Assembly (NCBI GenBank): GCA_002500925.1
Contig: DLTN01000116.1
Span: 54,865 to 118,864 of the forward strand
Direction: 5' to 3'
Source of the DNA: Gemmatimonadales bacterium UBA7835
GTDB lineage: Bacteria; Gemmatimonadota; Gemmatimonadetes; Longimicrobiales; Gaopeijiaceae
Length of the DNA: 64,000 bases
The notes under the pieces were generated by a model. The model was not told the DNA's origin and did not search any database. It saw only the letters and a list, made by a program, of their open reading frames with translations. A program made the position numbers and the translations under genes. Of the stretch, positions 45,903 to 54,407 are shown in pieces. The stretch's first letter is position 1; every line of letters starts with the position of its first letter.

Positions 45903-46486
45903 CCCTCACCTCCCGCTCCGCCCAACTCAGTCAGGTAACGCTCAACGAGCACTCGGTCTTTTTCTTGGTCCAGATTTTCTTGCACCAGCCGCGTCGCCGC
46001 AGCTAAAGCCAGGTCAACCGACTCCCTTCTGATTTCGGCGATAGCGGCATCACGCTCACGTTCGATCTCGGCACGAGCCCGTTCAATGATTGACTGGGCC
46101 TCGCCTCTCGCCTTCTCCTCAATCTCCATTCGGATAGACTCACCTGCTGCCTTTCCTTCAGCTAAGAGCTCATTAGCCTGTCGGCGGGCGTCAGCGAGAT
46201 TTTCTTTGTAATTTGCGAGGAGTTTCTCCGCCTCCTGATTCCGTTCTGCAGCCTCGTCGAGCGCCGTCTGAATTCCCTTCTCGCGGGCATCTACAGCAGC
46301 CAGGATCGGTCCCCAAGCGTACTTCCCCAAGATGAGGACGAGGATAGCGAATACGACCAAGGTCCAAAAGCTGAGACCTGTATTTATATCGTACAGGCCA
46401 CCTCCACCTTCTCCCCCCTGACCCAAGAGCTCAATTGGGGATACGACGAGCACAAAAACTGCAGCTGTGATTTGACTAACTCTCAT
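45899..46486 (-). CDS. atpF: F1Fo ATP synthase b subunit
   Basis: Peripheral stalk. I start at ATG 46486 because GGAGAGATA sits directly upstream; a longer frame reaches 46525. This gives 195 residues: an N-terminal signal-peptide-like hydrophobic stretch (MRVSQITAAVFVLVVSPIELLGQ), a Gly-rich hinge, the usual membrane helix (FWTLVVFAILVLILGKYAWGPIL) and a long charged coiled coil (AREKGIQTALDEAAERNQEAEKLL). The extra hydrophobic N-terminus is not found in E. coli AtpF. Confidence 0.92.
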   Translation of the reverse strand: MRVSQITAAVFVLVVSPIELLGQGGEGGGGLYDINTGLSFWTLVVFAILVLILGKYAWGPILAAVDAREKGIQTALDEAAERNQEAEKLLANYKENLADARRQANELLAEGKAAGESIRMEIEEKARGEAQSIIERARAEIERERDAAIAEIRRESVDLALAAATRLVQENLDQEKDRVLVERYLTELGGAGGEG

Positions 46487-46580
46487 TATCTCTCCGGAAT
46501 TCTTCCAGTACGGTGAACGAGCCAAATGCCACTAGCCCATTCCTTACTCATCACTGAACCGTGATAGAGGACACCGCGGA

Positions 46581-46847
46581 TTAGAAGAACTTGAAGAGAA
46601 GCGCGATCACTAGTCCGAACAGAGCAGCACCCTCGATCAGCGCGGCGAGAATGATTCCAGCCCCCTGAATCGTGGCGGCAGCCTCTGGCTGACGGGCGAT
46701 TCCTTGGGCCACACCGTTTCCGATTTGACCGATGCCGATTCCTGCACCGATGACTGCGAGTCCGATACCTATTCCAGCGCCGAGCAGGTCTAGTCCACCT
46801 GAGGCGGCAGCAGTTTCCTGAACAACGGTGAGCATTCCGTAGAGCAT
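46581..46847 (-). CDS. atpE: F1Fo ATP synthase c subunit
   Basis: 88 residues, two membrane helices. Loop ARQPEA is present; the ion-binding carboxylate is Glu in ALIEGAALFG. The Na+ binding signature (Gln in helix one and Glu-Ser in helix two) is absent, so proton coupling is expected. Start ATG 46847 with AAGGAAA upstream. The first 15 residues (MLYGMLTVVQETAAAS) are a somewhat long leader. Confidence 0.96.
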   Translation of the reverse strand: MLYGMLTVVQETAAASGGLDLLGAGIGIGLAVIGAGIGIGQIGNGVAQGIARQPEAAATIQGAGIILAALIEGAALFGLVIALLFKFF

Positions 46848-46922
46848 TTCGCTTTCCTTGGAAGTTTGTCGTTAACGACGGGTTAAAATCATTTATTGAT
46901 GCTTGAAATCCACATAGAACTG

Positions 46923-47846
46923 CTAGTGCGCATGCTGAATCTGGCCGATGAACACGGCGGTCAGCAATGCAAAGATGTAAGCTTGGAGAAACGCGACAAA
47001 TAGTTCGAGAATCATGATCCCGGACACCATTGCTATGGAAGCTAGTGTCACTCCTCCGGCTACAATCGCCCCACCGCTTGCGAATATGAAGATCAGGCCG
47101 AGAAGCGAAAGAACGAGAGTATGGCCGGCCATCATGTTTGCAAAAAGCCGGATCATCAGAGCGAATGGCTTCGTGAGTTTCCCTAGGAACTCTACAGGAG
47201 TGAGAATCACGAGCATGATAGCCGTTCCTATAGGGTTCATACCCTTCGGGGCATAGAAAATCGTACCCATATACCCTGCGAAACCGAGCGCTCTCATTCC
47301 GGAGATTTCAGTTACAACAAAGGTCACCAGCGCCAGTGCGCCAGTTACCATGAAATTCCCTGTCGCTGTCGAACCAAACGGGACTAAACCCAACAGATTC
47401 ATAAACAGGATGAAGAAGAAGAGCGTGAGTATGTACCCCGTGTAGGCGTCCGCTCCGTGACTAATATTTCTGCGCACAACCTCGTCCCGAAAATAAAGAA
47501 CCATCGCTTCCATCGCGTTGGCCAACCCAGTTGGCGCCCGATTTGAAAACTTGTTTTCCATCGCTCGCCCGATGGGCACAAAAATCGCCAAGCAAACAAT
47601 CGCAGCCAAGAATAAGAAGACGACGTGCTTCGTCGGAGAAAGGTCTAGTGTGAGTGGTCCAATGTGTATCGGATCGAAGTGCGGAAGGTGGATGACCGGT
47701 CCGAATCCAAGTAACTGGAACTCTAGTTCCGCGCCATCTAGAAGATGGTGCATCAACATGTACTGGAGATCAGGGCCGCTTTCAGCACCACCCCCATGTT
47801 CCTGAGCGGCGTGAGCAGCACCCTGCAGCGCGGCCAGAAGTTTCAT
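46923..47846 (-). CDS. atpB: F1Fo ATP synthase a subunit
   Basis: 307 residues. After an N-terminal region rich in His and Glu (AHAAQEHGGGAES) come five or six membrane helices with the essential Arg in LMIRLFANMMAGH and the family end FVAFLQAYIFALLTAVFIGQ. The long extracytoplasmic N-terminus is typical of many non-proteobacterial lineages. Confidence 0.96.
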   Translation of the reverse strand: MKLLAALQGAAHAAQEHGGGAESGPDLQYMLMHHLLDGAELEFQLLGFGPVIHLPHFDPIHIGPLTLDLSPTKHVVFLFLAAIVCLAIFVPIGRAMENKFSNRAPTGLANAMEAMVLYFRDEVVRRNISHGADAYTGYILTLFFFILFMNLLGLVPFGSTATGNFMVTGALALVTFVVTEISGMRALGFAGYMGTIFYAPKGMNPIGTAIMLVILTPVEFLGKLTKPFALMIRLFANMMAGHTLVLSLLGLIFIFASGGAIVAGGVTLASIAMVSGIMILELFVAFLQAYIFALLTAVFIGQIQHAH

Positions 47847-48221
47847 CTAAGCCCGCACCGTTTCGCTTGACTGAATCCGGAAGTAAAACGGCTCTAGCAA
47901 CAGCAGGCCGAAGAAAAATCCCGCGAGTGCGAGGAGCATCGGTATTGCAAAATCAGCTCCCGAGTTTATGGCTATGACCGCCCCAATTCCTATAACAGCC
48001 ATACGAACTAACGTCCCACCTATCCACACGGCTAAAAAGTGTTTGAGCTCAGTTCGAAAGCGGATCAAGGCCCAAAAGGCGATGCTTTGGACGGGAATCA
48101 CCATGGCTGCAGCAACTAATGTCCCAGACCGACCCGCATCATCCAGAAACGGCCAAAGTCCGACCAAAACAGTCGATACTAGGATCACGCACGCAGACGC
48201 GTACTTGAACGAAGCCTTCAT
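47847..48221 (-). CDS. atpI: Small membrane protein of the ATP synthase operon (AtpI-like)
   Basis: 124 residues with four hydrophobic segments (VILVSTVLVGLWPFL, AAAMVIPVQSIAFWALIRF, MAVIGIGAVIAI, AIPMLLALAGFFFGLLLLEPF). It sits between atpZ and atpB, the place of AtpI, which helps assemble the c-ring. Sequence similarity to AtpI is not obvious by eye, so position carries the call. Overlaps atpZ by four bases. Confidence 0.6.
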   Translation of the reverse strand: MKASFKYASACVILVSTVLVGLWPFLDDAGRSGTLVAAAMVIPVQSIAFWALIRFRTELKHFLAVWIGGTLVRMAVIGIGAVIAINSGADFAIPMLLALAGFFFGLLLLEPFYFRIQSSETVRA

Positions 48222-48475
48222 TGCGGGTCGTCTTCCCGCTGTCTCGGATCAATCACGATGTGAAAATACAAGCTGTAGAAACCTGCTCCGCCGCCTATGA
48301 AAGCACCGATCACCATCAGAATGGGTCCTGTCCCAATTTTTCCATCGGCCCAGAATCCAAGACCCATGAAGAACAAAACGGCGAGGGCCCAGGTCATACC
48401 GTGACCCATGAATTGACCAGATGCTCGCACCACTTCTTTGAGCTGATCATCTGACTGTTCAGGTCGCTGCTTCAA
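48218..48475 (-). CDS. atpZ: AtpZ/AtpI-family protein
   Basis: From TTG 48475 (AGGGGG six bases upstream) 85 residues with two membrane helices: TWALAVLFFMGLGFWADGKIG and GPILMVIGAFIGGGAGFYSLY, which fit the AtpZ pattern (FxxGxWxD...GxxxGxxxG). A longer frame to 48580 lacks a good start. AtpZ proteins associate with AtpI and possibly conduct Mg2+. First gene of the ATP synthase operon. Confidence 0.8.
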   Translation of the reverse strand: MKQRPEQSDDQLKEVVRASGQFMGHGMTWALAVLFFMGLGFWADGKIGTGPILMVIGAFIGGGAGFYSLYFHIVIDPRQREDDPQ

Positions 48476-48859
48476 ACTGAACCCCCTCGGGCACCCGAAC
48501 ACCGCTTTCCCTGAGAAAACGACCTCCGCGCAGCCGAAAAAACATAGTCCTTGTGAAAAAAAGCGCAAGCTGTTTAACAACCGCGGAAACGCCCCTAATC
48601 GCTAAAGATTATCAGGATCCGCGATCACCTGTCGCAGTCTACGTTCAAGGGCGTGTTAGAACCAACTCAGCCCATCGCCATTCCCGTCTCGGTGAATCAT
48701 CCTGTCCATAGTTCGAGTGTTCTTGGAAAAAGAACCGTTGACTGCTTGACGGATCCCACCAGCTCCGTCAATCTTCGCGCCGGTCCCGAGCCGCTTCATC
48801 GCGCTTACTTCCAGTGCGGTCCGTACTCGGACGATTGAATGCCGCACAGGAACTAAGGA
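48476..48859. other. Divergent intergenic region between atpZ and moxR
   Basis: 384 bases with no convincing gene. It should hold the promoters of the ATP synthase operon (-) and moxR (+). I see no strong -35/-10 pair. The only clear element is the inverted repeat at 48746-48771. Short frames here have atypical composition and are rejected. Confidence 0.6.
48746..48771. promoter_or_regulatory. Perfect 8-bp inverted repeat, operator-like
   Basis: TTGACGGA (48746-48753) and TCCGTCAA (48764-48771) separated by ten bases, 89 bases before moxR. The arms resemble -35 boxes pointing in both directions, but no matching -10 follows. It has no T run, so a terminator is unlikely. Confidence 0.35.
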
Positions 48860-49879
48860 ATGGCTACAACCGAGCAAACTCAAGTAATCGACCGTGACGT
48901 AGCGCTCCTCGAAAGGGCGGCCGAGGTCACTGCGTCTATGCGTGTGGAAGTGGAAAAGCGCATCGTAGGACAACGCGAGGTGATCGATGAAATGCTGGTT
49001 GCCCTGCTAGCCAATGGCCATGCGCTTCTGGTTGGCGTGCCCGGACTCGCAAAAACCCTCCTAGTGCAGACGGTAGCAGATGCACTCGATTTAGAGTTCA
49101 GTCGAGTTCAGTTTACGCCTGACCTGATGCCGACCGACATAACGGGGACCGAGGTAATCGAAGAGGATCGAACAACCGGACGTCGCGTGTTCAGATTTGT
49201 GAAGGGTCCGGTATTTGCCAACATAGTTCTAGCAGACGAGATCAACCGAACCCCACCAAAGACACAAGCTGCACTCCTCGAAGCGATGCAGGAACGGGCA
49301 GTGACAGCTGCGGGCGAAACGTACACGCTTCCAAAGCCGTTCTTTGTGCTTGCAACGCAGAATCCTATTGAGCAGGAAGGAACCTACCCTCTTCCTGAAG
49401 CGCAACTGGACCGCTTTATGCTCGAGCTTCCGATCTACTATCCATCCCGGGAAGAAGAGGAAGAGGTCGCCATGAGGACCACAGGGGGCACGGAACAAGA
49501 GGTGGGAAGCGTCATCACCGCTCAGGAGTTGATCGAACTCCAAGGACTAGTGCGACGTATCCCAGCTCCGCCATCTCTGGTCTCGTTTGCTGTCCGTCTG
49601 GCACGTGCCACCCGCCCCAGAGAAGAAGAGGCCGCCTCAGTGACTGAGAACTACGTATCATGGGGCGCCGGGCCACGTGCCTCGCAATATCTCGTGCTCG
49701 GTGCAAAAGCGCGGGCAGCATCGCGCGGAGCAGCAATTCCGTCATATGATGATGTGCGCGCAGTAGCGCCAGCCGTGCTGGCCCATCGCCTCGTATTAAA
49801 CTTCGAAGCTGAAGCCGATGGGCGAACGACGCGCGACGTGATCGCAGAACTCCTTAAGGAGAGCCAGGGTTGGACCTGA
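48860..49879 (+). CDS. moxR: MoxR-family AAA+ ATPase
   Basis: 339 residues. Walker A GVPGLAKTLLV, Walker B VLADEINRTPP with PKTQAALLEAMQE, sensor ATQNPIEQEGTYPLPEAQLDRFML. MoxR ATPases act as chaperones that load metal or activate partner proteins with von Willebrand domains. No such partner is next to it; the nearest BatA-like gene is at the far left of the window, 47 kb away. Downstream is a CNNM/CBS protein. Confidence 0.93.
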   Translation: MATTEQTQVIDRDVALLERAAEVTASMRVEVEKRIVGQREVIDEMLVALLANGHALLVGVPGLAKTLLVQTVADALDLEFSRVQFTPDLMPTDITGTEVIEEDRTTGRRVFRFVKGPVFANIVLADEINRTPPKTQAALLEAMQERAVTAAGETYTLPKPFFVLATQNPIEQEGTYPLPEAQLDRFMLELPIYYPSREEEEEVAMRTTGGTEQEVGSVITAQELIELQGLVRRIPAPPSLVSFAVRLARATRPREEEAASVTENYVSWGAGPRASQYLVLGAKARAASRGAAIPSYDDVRAVAPAVLAHRLVLNFEAEADGRTTRDVIAELLKESQGWT

Positions 49880-49941
49880 CGGAAATAGCCTGAGGTGACA
49901 GAACACCCTCCGAGGAGTTACGGTGATACGGGGAGGCCTCT

Positions 49942-51192
49942 ATGATGGTTCTTTATGCTGCTATCGTCGTCGGACTTCTTCTAATGTCAGCGATCCTGAC
50001 AGCGGTCCACGATTCGGTCTTCCAGATTACGCGATCGCACACCAGGACTCTGGTTGAAGAAGGCTTTGACGGCGCCAAGAACGTAGACGCAGCCCGGGAA
50101 CATAAGCACGCAGTTCAGGCCAGCGTTCGTGTCACAACTACTGTTCTGAATCTCTCGGCCCTCGCGTTAATCGCACTAACAGGTGTCTCGACATGGGGCC
50201 GATTGGGACAGGTGACAAGCACCTTGTTGGGTTTAGTCTTAGTGCTCACGATCGCAGACCTAATCCCTCACCTAATCGCAGCGCGACGACCAATCAGGCT
50301 CGCGCTTTCCTCAGCGGGAATGCTGCTTTTCGTCGAAAGGATCGCTCGTCCACTTGTGCGGCCAGTTGAGCGGCTCGAGTACCACATCGGCGGTAACGAC
50401 GACACAGTCTCAGATGCGCAGCGCGAGCTTCGGGAGATCCAAGAGATTGGCACGGAAGAAGGGGTGCTTGAAGAGGGTGAGAGCCTCCTTGTAGAACGCG
50501 CATTCCGGCTAGACGAACTCACTGCTTGGGACGTGATGGTTCCCCGGGTCGATATTTTTGCATGGCAAGAAAACCTCAAACTTAGAGATATCGTAAAGAC
50601 CCTAACGCAGGTCCCATACAGCCGCGTACCTGTTTACACAGACTCTGTCGATGACGTGACTGGTATCGTCTACGTCCGCGAGATATACGAACGCTTTGTC
50701 GGCGGCGAACTCGACCGAAGCGTTGCCGACTTAGCCCACGACCCATTCTTCGTTCCTGGTTCACGATCACTGACCGAACTCCTTCAAGAGTTCCAAGCGC
50801 GCCGCATCCACATGGGGATCGTAGCAGACGAATTCGGTGGCACAGATGGTCTTGTTACACTAGAGGACATCCTTGAGGAACTCGTAGGCGAGATCCACGA
50901 CGAGACGGACCTTGATGAAGAAGAGATCCAACGCATCAGTGAGGACGTCTTAGAATGTGACGCCGGAGTCGACCTTAGAGACCTCGACGAAGAACTCGAT
51001 ATTGCTCTTCCTCAAGGTGAGCACAGATCTCTGAACGGCTTCTTGCTTGAAGAATTGGGACATGTGCCCGAAGCAGGAGAGTATATGGTGACATCGGTTG
51101 CACGAATTGACATTCTGCAGTCATCCGATACACAAGTGCTTCGTGCACGTGTGACCCGAAGAAGAGCTACCGCAACAGAGCCTGATGAGTGA
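49942..51192 (+). CDS. CNNM/CorC-type membrane protein with DUF21 and CBS domains
   Basis: 416 residues: an N-terminal DUF21 membrane domain (about 1-150, three helices, starts MMVLYAAIVVGLLLMSAIL), a CBS pair (about 190-330, VPRVDIFAWQENLKLRDIVKTL, HMGIVADEFGGTDGLVTLEDILEELVGEI) and a C-terminal CorC/HlyC domain ending near SSDTQVLRARVTRRR. Such proteins are linked to Mg2+ or Co2+ efflux; older annotation as hemolysin is misleading. The following gene overlaps the stop by a few bases. Confidence 0.9.
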   Translation: MMVLYAAIVVGLLLMSAILTAVHDSVFQITRSHTRTLVEEGFDGAKNVDAAREHKHAVQASVRVTTTVLNLSALALIALTGVSTWGRLGQVTSTLLGLVLVLTIADLIPHLIAARRPIRLALSSAGMLLFVERIARPLVRPVERLEYHIGGNDDTVSDAQRELREIQEIGTEEGVLEEGESLLVERAFRLDELTAWDVMVPRVDIFAWQENLKLRDIVKTLTQVPYSRVPVYTDSVDDVTGIVYVREIYERFVGGELDRSVADLAHDPFFVPGSRSLTELLQEFQARRIHMGIVADEFGGTDGLVTLEDILEELVGEIHDETDLDEEEIQRISEDVLECDAGVDLRDLDEELDIALPQGEHRSLNGFLLEELGHVPEAGEYMVTSVARIDILQSSDTQVLRARVTRRRATATEPDE

Positions 51193-51752
51193 TGGCTACC
51201 ATCCTCGAATTCGACGGAAAGTCGCCCCAGATTCACCCCTCGGTCTTCCTCGCGCCAAGCGCCGTGATCATAGGCGATGTGAAGATTCAAGCAGAAGCGA
51301 GCATCTGGTTCGGAGCGGTCCTGCGGGGAGACGATCCAAGCCATGGAATAGTTATAGGACCCCGAACCAGCATACAGGAAAACTGTGTTGTCCATGTTGG
51401 TCGATGGGGCCCCACAGTCATTGGGGCTGACGTGACTATGGGACATGGAGCCAAGCTGGAAAGCTGCATGATCGGAGATAGGACCGTTATAGGGATGAAT
51501 GCCACAATCCTCCAGAATGCAATGGTGGAGGAGGAATGCTTATTGGCAGCGAACACTGTAGTGCTTGAGAATGCGGAAATACCAGCGCGAAGCGTTGTCG
51601 CAGGAGTGCCAGGGAAAGTGAAGAAGAGGTTGGAAGGGTCTGCGGCAGAGTGGATCAAGGGAGGCGGAGCCCATTACGTATCATTGTCCCGTGAATACCT
51701 GAGTCAGGGGATCGGCACAGGTAATCCCGAAGCAGAAAGCAGAGATGGCTGA
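51192..51752 (+). CDS. Gamma carbonic anhydrase family protein
   Basis: 186 residues from ATG 51192 (GTG 51189 also possible). Left-handed beta-helix with GAVLRGDDPSHGIVIGPRTSIQENCVVHVGRWGPTVIGADVTMGHGAKLESCMIGDRTVIGMNATILQNA, the three His ligands expected in HVG, HGA and a position earlier in this class are partly replaced: in the equivalent places I see His in VHV and HGA, and Asp-Pro-Ser-His. Zinc binding is plausible but the third ligand is uncertain. Its C-terminal region (YVSLSREYLSQG) is typical. Overlaps both neighbours. Confidence 0.85.
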   Translation: MATILEFDGKSPQIHPSVFLAPSAVIIGDVKIQAEASIWFGAVLRGDDPSHGIVIGPRTSIQENCVVHVGRWGPTVIGADVTMGHGAKLESCMIGDRTVIGMNATILQNAMVEEECLLAANTVVLENAEIPARSVVAGVPGKVKKRLEGSAAEWIKGGGAHYVSLSREYLSQGIGTGNPEAESRDG

Positions 51753-51924
51753 CGATCAGAGATTTAGAGTTGATACATTGTCAGAGAACGCTGAAGGTGG
51801 GGTGCCTGCCCGGACCGAAAAGCAAGTCTACCTGTGTGACCTGTGCGGAGTCCCGATGCTCAACCTGCACTGCAAGCTGATCTGCGAACAATGCGGATAC
51901 AAGCGTGATTGCTCAGACCCCTGA
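51745..51924 (+). CDS. 59-residue zinc-ribbon protein
   Basis: A short gene missed by length filters. It reads MADDQRFRVDTLSENAEG... then two CxxC knuckles (LCDLC and ICEQC), the tail CGYKRDCSDP, and a NLHCK stretch between them; six Cys and one His could hold one zinc. The ending 'CGY-x-x-DCSD' is a pattern I know from small zinc-ribbon proteins of several phyla, without a known function. It starts eight bases before the end of the gamma-carbonic anhydrase gene, so it is co-translated with it. Confidence 0.72.
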   Translation: MADDQRFRVDTLSENAEGGVPARTEKQVYLCDLCGVPMLNLHCKLICEQCGYKRDCSDP

Positions 51925-51934
51925 GGATCAAGAG

Positions 51935-52777
51935 CTAACCAGCGACCCCGAGTAAGGATTTGGCGTACCACGCTATCATCGCGTCGCCCCACACGTAGGA
52001 GATCGCGCCTCCTCCCGCCATAAAAACTCCGAACGGGATCAGCCCACCCATCTCCATATCACCGTCCTCGTTCCGAGCTAGAGCAGCCGGAATCGATTGA
52101 GCTAATGCAATAACAATTGCCAATGCTGAAGCGATGAAAACAGTCAGAGCTATCCCTTCCACCCCCACGAAGGCTCCGATCATCATCGACATCTTGATGT
52201 CACCCCCACCCATGGCTTGATCTACTCCCACTCTTTCTAGCCTGTGAGGAGAGATTTTCTTAATGAGCCAAGTGCCAGAAATTCCGACGAACCAAAGCAC
52301 GCTAAATCCGAGCACCGCTCCAATGACCGACGCCACTACATCAATCCCCCCCGGAAGAACGGCAAGGAGAATTCCGACAAGCGTTCCCCCGACAGAAAAC
52401 TGATCGGGGATTACATAGAAGCGCGCGTCCGAAATGGATATTCCAAAGATGATCGCCATAAAGATCGCGCCTCGGAATGCCTCTGGGCTGGGCCAGTGCA
52501 ACGCAAAGACGGCGGCCCACATAAGTGCCATTCCTGCTTCAACAAGGGGGTATTGAGCCGAGATTGAACCAGAACAGTTTCGGCACCTTCCGCGAAGAAA
52601 CAGCCAACTGAAGACGGGAATCATGTCGAGCCAAAAAATCGGACTTTTACAGCGCTGACAACGTGATCTTGGCCTAAACACTGACTCGTCGATAGGCCAT
52701 CGTAGTGAACAGACGTTAAGGAATGAACCGGTAAGCAACCCAAATATCCCTGCGAGAATTGGGGCAATCCATTCCAT
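51935..52777 (-). CDS. pilD: Type IV prepilin peptidase (A24 family)
   Basis: Inner-membrane aspartic protease that cleaves and N-methylates prepilins. From ATG 52777 (overlapping the upstream stop, TAATG) 280 residues. Two cytoplasmic Cys pairs (CQRC, CRNC), then membrane helices with catalytic Asp in ISDARFYVIPDQ and in GGGDIKMS (GxGDxK). No pilin or secretion genes are nearby; the substrates must be elsewhere. Confidence 0.9.
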   Translation of the reverse strand: MEWIAPILAGIFGLLTGSFLNVCSLRWPIDESVFRPRSRCQRCKSPIFWLDMIPVFSWLFLRGRCRNCSGSISAQYPLVEAGMALMWAAVFALHWPSPEAFRGAIFMAIIFGISISDARFYVIPDQFSVGGTLVGILLAVLPGGIDVVASVIGAVLGFSVLWFVGISGTWLIKKISPHRLERVGVDQAMGGGDIKMSMMIGAFVGVEGIALTVFIASALAIVIALAQSIPAALARNEDGDMEMGGLIPFGVFMAGGGAISYVWGDAMIAWYAKSLLGVAG

Positions 52778-53556
52778 TAATGCGGCCCTTTGCGTTCCCG
52801 GGTTATTTGATGCATTAGGATCGATCCAGCGATTCCAGCGTTGAGCGATTCCACCGGCCCTTCCACTGGGACGCAAATTGTAGCATCAGCCAGCTGTCGC
52901 AAACCTTCCCTCACACCAGCCCCCTCGTTCCCTACCACAAGTGCTATATCGTCAGTTCTCTTCAACACATTCTTTCCCTCAGATGCCGCAACCACAACGG
53001 TTCGGTCTGCATCTGTAAGGGCCTGCGCTGCGTCCGCCGCGGAAGCGAGTGCGATCGAAGCCCGGAAAGCAGCTCCGGCCGAAGCTCGGACGACCTTGGC
53101 GCCCCAAGGATCTGCCGTGCCGTCGAGTGCAATGATTCCATTGAAGCCGAACGCAACTGCAGACCTAATCAGTGTCCCAACGTTCCCGGGATCCTGAAGG
53201 GCGTCTAGAATCAAGATCGGACAAGTAGCCGAAACTACCTGTCCTAGGGTCGTTTGGCTCTGCTCGCACACAGCCAGTACTCCTTGAGACGACTCAGCCG
53301 ACGATACTTTTGCAAGTTCTTCGTCATCGATCATCGTTACATCGAATCCACCGGCAAGTAACCTCGCCTCAAGATTCCGTCCAAGATCAGTCGACCTCAG
53401 ACGCCCGGAAACCAAAGCAAAGCGGACATCAGCACCAGCTCGAAGAGCCTCAGACAACGTCCTTACCCCCTCTACGAGTACAAGACGCTCTCGTTCCCGT
53501 TGTCGCCTTACGGTAAGTCTCTTCAAAAGCGAAGCCCTGCGTTGGCTCAACACCAC
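52777..53556 (-). CDS. SpoU/TrmH-family RNA 2'-O-methyltransferase
   Basis: 259 residues with an N-terminal L30e-like substrate domain (LVLVEGVRTLSEALRAGADVRFALVS) and a SPOUT domain (ILILDALQDPGNVGTLIRSAVAFGFNGII, ALVVGNEGAGVREGL, ICVPVEGPVESLNAGIAGSILMHQI) with the three SpoU motifs. Likely target is a ribose in rRNA or tRNA; RlmB-like but not certain. The stop overlaps the start of the prepilin peptidase gene. Confidence 0.92.
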   Translation of the reverse strand: MVLSQRRASLLKRLTVRRQRERERLVLVEGVRTLSEALRAGADVRFALVSGRLRSTDLGRNLEARLLAGGFDVTMIDDEELAKVSSAESSQGVLAVCEQSQTTLGQVVSATCPILILDALQDPGNVGTLIRSAVAFGFNGIIALDGTADPWGAKVVRASAGAAFRASIALASAADAAQALTDADRTVVVAASEGKNVLKRTDDIALVVGNEGAGVREGLRQLADATICVPVEGPVESLNAGIAGSILMHQITRERKGPH

Positions 53557-53576
53557 ACTAGCTGCGATCTTTCAGA

Positions 53577-54407
53577 ATGAACTACACTGAATATCCAGCG
53601 ACCGATCACCGGTTGGACTATGCCGTACCAGTCGCTCTGACGATCGCCGGAAGCGATTCGGGTGGTGGCGCCGGCATCCAAGCGGACTTGAAGACGTTTC
53701 ATCAATTCGGTGTGTTCGGTACGAGCGCTATCACAGCGATAACAGCTCAGAATACTATAGGTGTGAGCGCAATCCACCCCATTCCACTCTCGAGTGTTCG
53801 TGCCCAGATCGATGCAGTCGCCTCAGATCTGCGCCCTGCAGCAATTAAAACCGGGATGTTAGCGACTGCAGAGGTCGCCGAAATCGTGGCATCAGAAATC
53901 TCCAATCACAAACTTAACCCCTACGTGATGGACCCCGTCATGGTCGCGACAAACGGACGCCGACTGCTTGAGGACAACGCGACCACCACGCTGTTAAGCT
54001 GCCTCGTGCCTCTCGCTACTTTAGTTACACCAAACCTACAGGAAGCTGCGATTCTCACTGGAGACGACGTAAGGACGGTTTCCGAAATGAGGAACGCAGC
54101 CCGTTGGCTTGTCGATGCAGGGGCGGATGCCGCACTGGTGAAAGGGGGTCATCTTGACGGTGACGCCGTAGACGTCCTGTGGGACGGCGCTGAAGAGCTT
54201 TTGTGGCGCCACCCTCGCATCGATACACTTCATACGCACGGCACTGGATGCACCCTATCAGCGGCGGTTACCGCAAGCCTCGCAACGGGAGCAGACATGA
54301 CCACTGCCGTAGACCGGGCAATCCGCTTTGTACAAGATTCCATCTCCAGCGCACCAAGATTAGGTAAGGGACGTGGGCCAATTAATCTCTTGGCTTCACC
54401 GCAGTAA
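53577..54407 (+). CDS. thiD: Hydroxymethylpyrimidine/phosphomethylpyrimidine kinase
   Basis: Phosphorylates HMP to HMP-PP for thiamine synthesis. 276 residues: VALTIAGSDSGGGAGIQADLKTFHQFGVFGTSAITAITAQNTIGV, DPVMVATNGRRLL, TPNLQEAAILTG, TLHTHGTGCTLSAAVTASLATG with the anion-hole GTGC motif. The last 26 bases overlap the convergent punA gene. thiE is 13.3 kb upstream. Confidence 0.95.
   Translation: MNYTEYPATDHRLDYAVPVALTIAGSDSGGGAGIQADLKTFHQFGVFGTSAITAITAQNTIGVSAIHPIPLSSVRAQIDAVASDLRPAAIKTGMLATAEVAEIVASEISNHKLNPYVMDPVMVATNGRRLLEDNATTTLLSCLVPLATLVTPNLQEAAILTGDDVRTVSEMRNAARWLVDAGADAALVKGGHLDGDAVDVLWDGAEELLWRHPRIDTLHTHGTGCTLSAAVTASLATGADMTTAVDRAIRFVQDSISSAPRLGKGRGPINLLASPQ

Noticed and set aside
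46581..46847. Sodium-coupled c-ring
   Set aside because: The Gln and Glu-Ser Na+ ligands are missing; the helix-two site is IEGAA, fitting protons.
48656..48973. Short frames across the atpZ-moxR spacer and moxR start
   Set aside because: They overlap the certain moxR gene or have no features.
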